5,755 bases of DNA from Alphaproteobacteria bacterium. GTDB taxonomy: Bacteria > Pseudomonadota > Alphaproteobacteria > Thalassobaculales > Thalassobaculaceae. Where the stretch lies: NCBI GenBank assembly GCA_028822575.1, contig JAPKDN010000220.1, positions 1-5,755 on the forward strand, in the 5' to 3' direction. How positions within the stretch are numbered: position 1 is the stretch's first letter; every line of letters begins with the position of its first letter. This document shows positions 1 through 5,755 of this stretch, piece after piece. The notes below the pieces were generated by a model. It had not been told where the DNA came from and searched no databases. It saw nothing but the letters and a program-made list of their open reading frames with translations. Position numbers and translations under genes: made by a program.

Positions 1-1130
1 TGCAACGTTCCGGCCTCTTCTCACCGATCGACCCAGCGGCATTTATCCAAGTTCCGGGATCTCTTGGCGTATTACTGAAATTCGCTGATTGGCGGGTCTT
101 GAATGCCCAGGCGCTAGTCCAAGGCGCCGTCGTGGTGCAGGATGATGGTCGCCTTAGGGTGGAATTTCGTCTTTGGGATGTCTTCGCCGAACAGCAGATG
201 GTCGGGAACGCCTATTTCACGGTGCCCGCAAATTGGCGTCGCGTTGCCCACATCATATCTGATTTGATTTACAAGCGGGTCACCGGCGAGGACGGGTATT
301 TCGATACTCGATTGGTTTACATCGCTGAAAGCGGCCCGCCGGATCGCCGGATTAAGCGTTTGGCGATTATGGATCAGGACGGCGCCAATCACAGTTTTCT
401 AACCGATGGGGCGGATCTAGTATTGACGCCGAGGTTCTCTCCGACCACTCACGAGATCACCTATCTCGCTTATTACAATAATAAGCCTCGGGTCTACATC
501 TTTAATATCGATACTGGCCAACAGGAAGTGTTGGGCGATTTCCCAGGCATGACCTTCGCCCCTCGGTTCTCGCCGGACGGCGCCAAGGTGATCATGAGCC
601 TGGCCAGGAACGGCGTTACTGATGTGTTCACGATGGACTTGGCTACCCGAAAAGTAACCCGACTGACCAATAGTCCATCCATTGATACGTCACCAAATTT
701 TGCCCCCGACGGTCGACGTGTGGTCTTCAATTCGGACAGGGGTGGTTCGCAGCAGCTTTACGTAATGGACGGAGATGGCGGTAAGGTGAAGCGGATTAGC
801 TTTGGTAAAGGGCGTTATGCCACGCCGGTCTGGTCACCTCGTGGGGATTTGATCGCCTTTACCAAGATTAACGGCGGTCGATTTTACATAGGAGTAATGC
901 GACCTGATGGATCCGGTGAAAGGCTATTGACCGATGGTTATTTGGTGGAGGCACCGACATGGTCGCCCAATGGCCGAGTTTTAATCTTTTATAGGCAAAA
1001 GCCCAATGATAAAAACGGTCGCGGTGGCAGCGTCAAACTCTACTCCATTGATCTGACCGGCTTTAACGAGCGGGAGGTGGTTACACCACTGGATGGATCC
1101 GATCCAGCTTGGTCGCCACTGATTCCCTAA
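1..1130 (+). CDS. tolB: TolB, Tol-Pal system periplasmic beta-propeller protein (5' truncated by window)
   Basis: TolB is the periplasmic protein of the Tol-Pal system; it binds Pal and the inner-membrane TolA and takes part in outer-membrane constriction at division. The reading frame is open from base 3 (bases 1-2 are the end of a split codon, probably a Leu xTG), so the start and signal peptide lie upstream. A TTG at 99 could be misread as a start, but the 32 codons before it are TolB-like ([15 protein letters not shown], then [12 protein letters not shown]). About 375 residues are visible; family members are usually ~430-450, so roughly 60-70 are missing. The first ~110 visible residues are the alpha/beta N-terminal domain. 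The rest is the propeller, with six PxWSP/PRFSP-type PD40 motifs starting near 429, 561, 693, 825, 954 and 1104, i.e. about every 44 residues. The gene ends in TAA at 1128. Identification is very secure; pal downstream supports it. Confidence 0.97.
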   Translation, partial: QRSGLFSPIDPAAFIQVPGSLGVLLKFADWRVLNAQALVQGAVVVQDDGRLRVEFRLWDVFAEQQMVGNAYFTVPANWRRVAHIISDLIYKRVTGEDGYFDTRLVYIAESGPPDRRIKRLAIMDQDGANHSFLTDGADLVLTPRFSPTTHEITYLAYYNNKPRVYIFNIDTGQQEVLGDFPGMTFAPRFSPDGAKVIMSLARNGVTDVFTMDLATRKVTRLTNSPSIDTSPNFAPDGRRVVFNSDRGGSQQLYVMDGDGGKVKRISFGKGRYATPVWSPRGDLIAFTKINGGRFYIGVMRPDGSGERLLTDGYLVEAPTWSPNGRVLIFYRQKPNDKNGRGGSVKLYSIDLTGFNEREVVTPLDGSDPAWSPLIP

Positions 1131-1138
1131 GCTTGCTC

Positions 1139-1203
1139 CTAAAATAACCAAACTGTAGGAAAATTGAGGTATATTGGGCTGTTTAATTGGGCCCGTGTAT
1201 GCT
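1139..1203 (+). promoter_or_regulatory. Possible pal promoter region (weak)
   Basis: This part of the 161-base tolB-pal spacer is clearly more AT-rich than the genes on either side. It contains TATATT at 1170-1175, one mismatch from a -10 consensus but without a recognisable -35 at 16-18 bases. It also contains TTGGGC at 1174-1179 followed 18 bases later by TATGCT at 1198-1203. Neither pair is convincing by itself. A spacer of this length between tolB and pal makes a separate pal promoter plausible, but this is inference; the two genes may equally be read through together. Confidence 0.25.
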
Positions 1204-1225
1204 ACAAGGACGGGTAGAGTGAATT

Positions 1226-1251
1226 GTTCCAACGTTTTAAATGATTGGAAC
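1226..1251 (+). repeat. Inverted repeat / possible stem-loop in pal leader
   Basis: GTTCCAA at 1226-1232 pairs perfectly with TTGGAAC at 1245-1251, giving a 7-bp stem with a 12-base AT-rich loop. It lies 26 bases before the pal Shine-Dalgarno. No T-tract follows, so it is not an intrinsic terminator. It could be an mRNA stability element in the pal leader, a binding site for a dimeric regulator, or chance; nothing in the sequence decides between these. Confidence 0.35.
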
Positions 1252-1291
1252 GGAGCTAGAAATTTCCATCGCCATCCGGAGGGGCGTGTAA

Positions 1292-1816
1292 ATGCGTTTC
1301 AAGATTTTGAGTGTGCTCGCGGCGGCCATGATGCTGGCGGCTTGCGCCCAGGACGGCAAAGACGGTGGCAATAACTCGGGTGACGGTAGTGGGGTGCAGC
1401 CGGTCAATAAGTCACAGGTGGCTGCAAGTCCGTCGACGCCGGTCGTGGCGCTCCCGGAGCCCGGTTCCAAGGAAGAATTCGTCGCCGAGGTTGGTGATCG
1501 TGTTTTCTTCGGGTTCGATCAGTCGGATCTCTCCAAGGATGCTCAGTCGACCTTGGGCCGGCAAGCGACTTGGCTGCAAAAATACCCGAGCGCCCGGGTT
1601 GTGGTCGAAGGTCACTGCGATGAGCGTGGCACACGGGAATACAATTTAGCTTTGGGTGAACGTCGGGCGTCCGCCGTGCGGGATTATCTGGTCGCGCGTG
1701 GGATCGACTCCGGCCGTATCGACACGATCAGCTACGGCAAGGAGCGGCCGGTAGCGTTTGGTGGAGACGAGAGTGCCGGATCGCAAAACCGGCGCGGTGT
1801 AACCGTCGTCAACTAA
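1292..1816 (+). CDS. pal: Pal, peptidoglycan-associated outer-membrane lipoprotein
   Basis: Pal is anchored in the outer membrane by lipid and binds peptidoglycan non-covalently through an OmpA-like domain; it also binds TolB. The 174-residue product starts with a lipoprotein signal (MRFKILSVLAAAMMLAAC). The lipobox is LAAC with Cys18 as the lipidated residue, and +2 is Ala, as expected for outer-membrane sorting. Residues 19-60 are a Gly/Ser/Asn/Pro-rich tether. The OmpA-like domain covers about 68-173. It includes the signature GHCDERGTREYNLALGERRA (107-126), in which Asp110 and Arg125 occupy the family's diaminopimelate-contact positions. The ATG at 1292 is supported by GGAGGGG at 1278-1284, seven bases upstream. 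Length is normal for the family. A strong terminator follows the gene, so pal is probably the last gene of the tolB-side transcript. Confidence 0.98.
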   Translation: MRFKILSVLAAAMMLAACAQDGKDGGNNSGDGSGVQPVNKSQVAASPSTPVVALPEPGSKEEFVAEVGDRVFFGFDQSDLSKDAQSTLGRQATWLQKYPSARVVVEGHCDERGTREYNLALGERRASAVRDYLVARGIDSGRIDTISYGKERPVAFGGDESAGSQNRRGVTVVN

Positions 1817-1846
1817 TCCGTCGGTTCCGGAACGGTTAAAGATTCC

Positions 1847-1891
1847 AAGGCGCCGGTTTGGCTATTGAGGCTGAACCGGCGCCTTATTTTT
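1847..1891 (+). terminator. Intrinsic (rho-independent) terminator after pal
   Basis: AAGGCGCCGGTT at 1847-1858 and AACCGGCGCCTT at 1874-1885 form a perfect 12-bp stem around a 15-base loop, followed by ATTTTT at 1886-1891. The stem is very GC-rich in the middle and the T-run directly abuts it, the classical arrangement for termination of + strand transcripts. The other side has no comparable A-run, so it should not act strongly on the - strand. It begins 30 bases after the pal stop codon and separates pal from cpoB. Confidence 0.92.
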
Positions 1892-1961
1892 GTCACAACA
1901 TAGTCCCAAGGTGGAAAACCACGCGAGGGTTCGGGCTCCGTGACGCGAGACGGGGGAGATA

Positions 1962-3089
1962 ATGTTTTCTAGGTTTGGACTGGTCTTCTGGATTTGTGTC
2001 TTGATGGTCGTGGCCGCACTGAGCGGCGATGTATTTTCTATTCGTGCCGCGCATGCGCAATCGAACAAAGACGTGGCGAACCGAATTTCTCATCTGGAAG
2101 CCGAAATCCGCGACCTGCAGCGGCATTTATTCGCGGGTAAATCGCAGCCTGCTCCGTTGGTATCCTCGACATCGATCCAAGAAACCGCATTTACGCCGAA
2201 GGATGGAGCCTCGGCGAGCGTGGCTGTGCGCACGGAACTTCGATTGCGGCAGCTTGAGGCACAGATCCGCAACCTCACTGGCAAGGTGGAAGAGTTGGGT
2301 TTCAAGATCACCCAATTCGATGGCAGGATCGATGCGCTGGTATCTGATTTGGATCGACGCTTCGCGGCTATCGAGGGAGGCGGGGGCGCTGAGACGAGTG
2401 TTTCCGGCGTGGTGGCGACCGTACCGTCGACATCCAATGCTCCAACCACAAATAATGATGCCACTGCGGGTGGGCTATACGCGTCCGCGGGTGGCGTGGG
2501 AGCCAAGAAGCGTCGGGTGCTTGGGTACCTCAACGAAAGCGATTTACGGCGGATAGCGGCAGGTAGGAGTGAGGAGCAGAACAAAGCATCACCAGAGTCC
2601 AGCGGCAAGGGATCCATGGCCACCGAGGCCATTGGCCCGCCGCCTGCAAGCGTGGCTTCGGCATCGACGGAAACCGCTCCCAAGCTGATCCTTCCGGAAG
2701 GGGATTCGGCGACCCGTTACAAGTACGCGTTCTCCTTTCTGATGCGACACGACTATGAAATCGCCGAGAAGGCGTTTCGCGAGTTTGTTGATGGCAACGG
2801 CGATGACCCGCTGGCCGGCAATGCGATGTATTGGCTGGGCGAAACCTACTATGTTCGAGAAATGTTCGCCGAATCAGCAGTGACATTCGCCGAAGGATAC
2901 GAGAAATACCCTGGCAGCCCAAAAACCGCTGACAACCTTTTGAAGCTTGGTTTCTCGCTTGCGCGTTTGCGGCGTATAGAGGATGCCTGTGTTGCCTTGG
3001 CGCAATTATCCGATGAGTTCCCCAATGCCTCCGCCACAATAAAGCGCCGCGCCTTGAACGAGGGCAAAAGGATCGAATGCAAGGGGTAA
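1962..3089 (+). CDS. cpoB: CpoB (YbgF), Tol-Pal associated coiled-coil/TPR periplasmic protein
   Basis: CpoB (formerly YbgF) is the periplasmic partner that, in E. coli, links Tol-Pal constriction to the PBP1B peptidoglycan synthase. The 375-residue product has a Sec signal peptide with a hydrophobic core at 7-20 and a likely cleavage after Ala32 (AHA|QS). Residues 35-57 and 88-138 are heptad-like, charged helices matching the family's N-terminal trimerising coiled coil. Residues 139-247 form a long Ala/Ser/Thr/Gly-rich linker containing a basic island (KKRRVLGYLNESDLRRIAAG, 182-201). Residues 250-355 hold three TPR repeats, with YKYAFSFLMRHDYEIAEKAF, then AMYWLGETYY and LLKLGFSLARL as clear helices. 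It is longer than the ~260-residue E. coli protein, mostly because of the linker. A GGGGGAG at 1952-1958 precedes the ATG at rather short spacing. tilS follows after three bases, so the two are very likely co-transcribed. Confidence 0.93.
   Translation: MFSRFGLVFWICVLMVVAALSGDVFSIRAAHAQSNKDVANRISHLEAEIRDLQRHLFAGKSQPAPLVSSTSIQETAFTPKDGASASVAVRTELRLRQLEAQIRNLTGKVEELGFKITQFDGRIDALVSDLDRRFAAIEGGGGAETSVSGVVATVPSTSNAPTTNNDATAGGLYASAGGVGAKKRRVLGYLNESDLRRIAAGRSEEQNKASPESSGKGSMATEAIGPPPASVASASTETAPKLILPEGDSATRYKYAFSFLMRHDYEIAEKAFREFVDGNGDDPLAGNAMYWLGETYYVREMFAESAVTFAEGYEKYPGSPKTADNLLKLGFSLARLRRIEDACVALAQLSDEFPNASATIKRRALNEGKRIECKG
3081..3086 (+). promoter_or_regulatory. tilS ribosome binding site inside the cpoB 3' end
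   Basis: AAGGGG lies in the last two sense codons of cpoB, six bases ahead of the tilS ATG at 3093. With a stop-to-start gap of only three bases this is the usual arrangement for translational coupling: ribosomes finishing cpoB can reinitiate at tilS. It supports ATG 3093 as the tilS start. Confidence 0.7.
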
Positions 3090-3092
3090 GTA

Positions 3093-4466
3093 ATGGTCGT
3101 CGTTTCCACCGACCAGCGGGAAAGCCTTTTGGCGTTGTCGGATAATGAATTCGCCGACCTAATGGACCGTTGTCCTAGCGCCTTCGCCACGAAACGGATC
3201 GTTGTCGGTGTTTCCGGCGGCGCCGATAGCATGGCACTTACGATACTCGCCGATGCATGGGCGCGCGCCCGCGGGATATCGATGGTTGCGCTCACTGTGG
3301 ATCACGGCTTGCGGGATGATGCGTCGCGTGAGGCGTGTAGGGTTGGAACTTGGCTGCGCTCCCGGGGGGTATCGCACTGGACGTTGCGTGTTTCCGAAAC
3401 GCGGCCGGTGGCGGGCATTCAAAATGCGGCGCGAAACTGGCGGTTTGCCGCCTTCGATTCTTGGTGCCGAGACAATGACGCTGGTCCAGTTTTACTCGCG
3501 CATACGTTGGAAGATCAGGCAGAAACACTTTGGTTGCGTGTGTTGGCCGATAGCGGTCCCGATGGATTGGCGGCGATGGGCGCAGAAACCAGTGTCTCCG
3601 GATTGCGGATCGCACGTCCGTTATTGCCGGTTTCCAAGCATCGTCTGATCGCCACGTGCCGGTTACGCGGTCAAGACTGGATTGAGGATCCAAGCAATCG
3701 AGATCCACAATTCACGCGGGTCCGGGTTCGTCAGCTGGCGGACGCACTCGACCAGCGAGGGCTTGGCGTGGCCCAAGCATCGCGAATTGTCACTGGAATG
3801 GCAGGGGCTCGCGCCGCGATGGATAGGCATTGCGCCGAATTTATTATTGAAAACGGTCAAATCTTTGCCGTTGGGGCGAGTTGGTTCCACGGTGATGCTT
3901 TCGCCAGATTACCGGCGATATTCGGCGATATTTTAATCTCCCGGCTAGTTGGGGCTATCGGTGGCGGCCCACTGCCGCCACGTCGAAGGCGAGTGACCGG
4001 GGTTTCCGCAGCTCTGAGGTCGACACGGTCGTCGTTGACAAGAACATTGGGTGGTTGCGTCATTGCACGGCGTTGTGATGGGCGGGTCTGGATTTACCGA
4101 GAACCTTCCGCCTGCGCCGGTCCAGTCTCTTTGGTGTCGGGAGCCGCAGTCCGCTGGGATAGTCGTTTCGAGGTGCATTGGCGAGGCTGCTGGCCCGCGT
4201 CTTTAGGACCGCTTGGCGACGACGGATGGTGCTGGATTAAGCGGAATGACCATGAAACATCAGTGGCTCGAGGGTTGCGGGGGTTACCCCATATGGCAAG
4301 ATTGTCGATTCCAGCGATACGTGATCTTGACGGAAGCGTTTCCGTCCCCCACTTTGTATTGAGAGGCGGTGTGCGACGTGCGGTGCCCGAGGCTGCATTG
4401 GTCGCTGGGTTTTGCCCAGACGCCAAGTGGATTGGGCCACTGATTGCACCGATGAACGCGGGTTAA
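3093..4466 (+). CDS. tilS: TilS, tRNA(Ile)-lysidine synthetase
   Basis: TilS is a cytoplasmic N-type ATP pyrophosphatase. It joins lysine to C34 of tRNA-Ile(CAU), making lysidine, which changes the tRNA from Met to Ile identity and from reading AUG to AUA. The PP-loop SGGADS is at residues 41-46 (VVGVSGGADSMAL). It is followed by DHGLR at 70-74, IQNAARNWRF at 109-118, LAHTLEDQAET at 135-145, and RPLLPVSKHRL with IEDPSNRD at 175-204; all are in family order and spacing. The C-terminal part (about 290-450, with PPRRRR and TLGGC) is much less conserved and fits the extended C-terminal region of alphaproteobacterial TilS. The 457-residue length is slightly above E. coli's 432. Two substitutions stand out: EDQ (140-142) where DDQ is usual, and DSGPDGL (153-159) where GSGxxGL is common. 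The start is set by AAGGGG six bases upstream. The gene is probably co-transcribed with cpoB. Confidence 0.95.
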   Translation: MVVVSTDQRESLLALSDNEFADLMDRCPSAFATKRIVVGVSGGADSMALTILADAWARARGISMVALTVDHGLRDDASREACRVGTWLRSRGVSHWTLRVSETRPVAGIQNAARNWRFAAFDSWCRDNDAGPVLLAHTLEDQAETLWLRVLADSGPDGLAAMGAETSVSGLRIARPLLPVSKHRLIATCRLRGQDWIEDPSNRDPQFTRVRVRQLADALDQRGLGVAQASRIVTGMAGARAAMDRHCAEFIIENGQIFAVGASWFHGDAFARLPAIFGDILISRLVGAIGGGPLPPRRRRVTGVSAALRSTRSSLTRTLGGCVIARRCDGRVWIYREPSACAGPVSLVSGAAVRWDSRFEVHWRGCWPASLGPLGDDGWCWIKRNDHETSVARGLRGLPHMARLSIPAIRDLDGSVSVPHFVLRGGVRRAVPEAALVAGFCPDAKWIGPLIAPMNAG

Positions 4467-4529
4467 CGATCAAGAAATTGCTCGTGGGCATTCTGGGTCG
4501 CTTGTTGTAATTTTATCCTAAACCGTTCC

Positions 4530-4533
4530 GAGG
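4530..4533 (+). promoter_or_regulatory. ftsH Shine-Dalgarno that selects the GTG start
   Basis: GAGG at 4530-4533 is six bases before the GTG at 4540 but directly abuts an in-frame ATG at 4534. Ribosomes need several bases between the Shine-Dalgarno and the start, so the GTG is favoured. The resulting N-terminus ([11 protein letters not shown]) is also what alphaproteobacterial FtsH proteins normally show. Confidence 0.75.
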
Positions 4534-4539
4534 ATGCTT

Positions 4540-5755
4540 GTGAACAACTTCGGCAAGAATTTGGCGCTTTGGATCATCATCGGCGTATTGCTGGTGGCGT
4601 TGTTCAATCTTTTCCAGAATACTTCGACTAAAAGTGAGTATTCAAGCTTGGCGTTTTCTGACTTTCTTGGAGAAGTTGAACGTGGCCGCGTGAGCGAGGT
4701 CACGATCCAGGGCAACACTATCCAAGGTCATTTTGGCGACGGTCGGGCGTTTTCAACATATGCGCCAAACGATCCCGGGCTTGTGGACCGACTCAAGGTC
4801 GGTGGTGTGCGCATATCGGCAGCCCCCCCCGAAGAGGGCATGTCGGGGCTGTTTGGTATCCTGATATCGTGGTTTCCGATGTTGCTTTTTATCGGTGTAT
4901 GGATCTTCTTCATGCGCCAGATGCAGGGCGGTGGTGGCAAGGCGATGGGCTTTGGCAAAAGCCGTGCGCGGCTGCTTACCGAAAAAAAAGGTCGTGTGAC
5001 CTTTGACGATGTTGCGGGCATCGACGAAGCGAAGACAGAACTCGAGGAAATCGTTGAGTTTTTGAAGGACCCACAGAAATTTCAGCGCCTCGGTGGGAAA
5101 ATTCCCAAGGGTTGTTTGCTGGTCGGACCCCCAGGCACCGGTAAGACCTTGCTCGCGCGGGCCATTGCCGGTGAGGCTGATGTTCCCTTCTTCACCATTT
5201 CCGGCTCGGACTTTGTGGAGATGTTCGTCGGTGTCGGCGCATCCCGAGTTCGGGATATGTTCGAGCAAGGTAAAAAGAATGCGCCGTGCATCATTTTCAT
5301 AGACGAGATCGACGCAGTTGGCCGACACCGCGGCGCTGGTCTTGGCGGTGGTAATGACGAGCGTGAGCAAACGTTGAACCAATTGCTGGTTGAGATGGAT
5401 GGTTTCGAGGCCAACGAAGGCGTGATTTTGATCGCCGCGACAAACCGGCCTGACGTACTTGATCCAGCTCTGCTGCGGCCGGGTCGTTTCGACCGCCAGG
5501 TCGTAGTGCCTAATCCGGATATCCTTGGGCGCGAGCGAATCCTAAAAGTGCACATGCGCAAAGTACCATTGGCGCCGGATGTGGAGCCGCGAACGATCGC
5601 CAGGGGGACGCCGGGCTTCTCGGGCGCCGACCTCGCTAATCTTGTCAACGAAGCGGCGTTGTTGGCGGCGCGCAAGGGCAAGCGGGTCGTCGCGATGTCC
5701 GAGTTCGAGGAAGCCAAGGACAAGGTTATGATGGGCGCGGAACGTCGGTCGATGG
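4540..5755 (+). CDS. ftsH: FtsH, membrane-anchored ATP-dependent zinc metalloprotease (3' truncated by window)
   Basis: FtsH is a hexameric inner-membrane AAA+ protease that degrades misfolded membrane proteins and selected regulators. The frame is open from the GTG at 4540 to the window end, giving 405 codons of a usual ~640. Residues 8-25 form transmembrane helix 1, ~28-106 the periplasmic domain, and ~107-126 helix 2 ([18 protein letters not shown]). The AAA domain follows: Walker A GPPGTGKT at 196-203, the FVG pore loop at 229-231, Walker B IIFIDEID at 251-258, sensor-1 Asn302 (AATNRPD) and the arginine-finger segment LRPGRFDR at 312-319. All key ATPase residues are intact. The window stops at a GAERRSM-like segment, which in the family lies a little before the zinc-binding HEAGH motif, so the protease site is not visible. 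The alternative ATG at 4534 would add only Met-Leu. No convincing sigma-32 or housekeeping promoter is visible in the 73 bases after tilS. Confidence 0.97.
   Translation, partial: MNNFGKNLALWIIIGVLLVALFNLFQNTSTKSEYSSLAFSDFLGEVERGRVSEVTIQGNTIQGHFGDGRAFSTYAPNDPGLVDRLKVGGVRISAAPPEEGMSGLFGILISWFPMLLFIGVWIFFMRQMQGGGGKAMGFGKSRARLLTEKKGRVTFDDVAGIDEAKTELEEIVEFLKDPQKFQRLGGKIPKGCLLVGPPGTGKTLLARAIAGEADVPFFTISGSDFVEMFVGVGASRVRDMFEQGKKNAPCIIFIDEIDAVGRHRGAGLGGGNDEREQTLNQLLVEMDGFEANEGVILIAATNRPDVLDPALLRPGRFDRQVVVPNPDILGRERILKVHMRKVPLAPDVEPRTIARGTPGFSGADLANLVNEAALLAARKGKRVVAMSEFEEAKDKVMMGAERRSM
4823..4830 (+). repeat. C8 homopolymer inside ftsH
   Basis: Eight consecutive C bases encode the Ala-Pro-Pro turn just before transmembrane helix 2 of FtsH. 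The frame is intact on both sides, so there is no frameshift in this copy. A run of this length is a slippage-prone site for replication and for sequencing. Confidence 0.9.
4982..4989 (+). repeat. A8 homopolymer inside ftsH with slippery-site phasing
   Basis: The codons GAA AAA AAA GGT (FtsH residues 148-151) create eight A bases. Read in frame, 4983-4989 has the A_AAA_AAA heptamer phasing known to favour -1 slippage in some bacterial genes. The encoded Glu-Lys-Lys-Gly is ordinary for FtsH, so the run may have no function. Stops appear quickly in both shifted frames (TGA at 5004 in -1, TGA at 4997 in +1). Confidence 0.85.

Noticed and set aside
1137..1160. TCCTA/TAGGA inverted repeat right after tolB as a terminator
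   Set aside because: Only five base pairs, a 14-base loop and no T-tract; not a credible intrinsic terminator.
1173..1192. Direct repeat ATTGGGC (1173-1179 and 1186-1192) before pal
   Set aside because: Short repeat in a short AT-rich spacer; spacing of 13 bases is not a helical multiple and chance is adequate.
1174..1374. 66-residue + strand frame across the tolB-pal spacer into pal
   Set aside because: More than a third overlaps pal in another frame, no Shine-Dalgarno precedes it, and the peptide has no recognisable signal or motif.
1824..1833. Palindrome GTTCCGGAAC after the pal stop, and its partial complement near 4523-4529 before ftsH
   Set aside because: A 10-base palindrome without context is weak, and a 10-base match between two sites is expected several times by chance in a window of this size.
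1921..1949. Direct repeat ACGCGAG (1921-1927 and 1943-1949), 22 bases apart before cpoB
   Set aside because: Spacing of two helical turns is suggestive, but a 7-base repeat in a 70-base region is expected by chance fairly often and no promoter boxes align with it.
2090..2683. 197-residue open frame on the - strand opposite cpoB
   Set aside because: It lies wholly antisense to the well-supported cpoB frame, covers its low-complexity linker, resembles no family I know, and has no credible ribosome binding context. It is a by-product of GC-rich codon use.
3202..3648. 148-residue + strand frame inside tilS
   Set aside because: It is an out-of-frame shadow of the catalytic domain of TilS; the tilS frame carries all the family motifs.
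4467..4539. Heat-shock (sigma-32) or housekeeping promoter for ftsH in the gap after tilS
   Set aside because: TGTAAT (4506) and TATCCT (4514) resemble -10 boxes, but neither has a matching -35 at proper spacing, and no sigma-32-type pair is visible. ftsH may be read through from tilS or have a promoter I cannot recognise.
4753..5723. Two long overlapping - strand open frames (209 and 213 residues) opposite ftsH
   Set aside because: Both are antisense to the highly conserved FtsH AAA domain; their translations look like shadow sequence rich in Ser/Arg/Pro without domain features.

Overview
The window is one conserved chromosomal block with every gene on the + strand: tolB (5' end cut off), pal, cpoB (ybgF), tilS, ftsH (3' end cut off). 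This order, the Pal signature with GHCDERGT, the FtsH N-terminus beginning [11 protein letters not shown], and moderately high GC (mid-50s percent by eye) point to an alphaproteobacterium. A Rhodospirillales-like lineage is my best guess, but that is inference from remembered family sequence, not from a search.

Layout. Positions 1-1130 hold the C-terminal ~375 residues of TolB, the periplasmic beta-propeller protein. Positions 1131-1291 are a relatively AT-rich spacer with a short inverted repeat and weak promoter-like boxes. Positions 1292-1816 encode Pal, the outer-membrane lipoprotein that binds peptidoglycan. A strong intrinsic terminator follows at 1847-1891. Positions 1962-3089 encode CpoB, a periplasmic coiled-coil/TPR protein. 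Only three bases later, 3093-4466 encode TilS, the tRNA-Ile lysidine synthetase. After 73 bases, ftsH starts at a GTG at 4540 and runs off the window end before its zinc protease motif.

How the genes work together. TolB, Pal and CpoB belong to the Tol-Pal machine, which couples outer-membrane constriction to septal peptidoglycan synthesis during division. TolQ, TolR and TolA would be expected upstream, outside the window. TilS makes the lysidine that lets tRNA-Ile(CAU) read AUA codons. FtsH is the membrane-anchored AAA+ protease for quality control and regulated proteolysis. The terminator after pal suggests that tolB-pal and cpoB-tilS are separate transcription units, with ftsH either read through from tilS or driven from the short gap.

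I see no mobile element, CRISPR array, RNA gene, defence system or other accessory cargo. This is an ordinary housekeeping region, and the findings below are small-scale observations rather than a new system.
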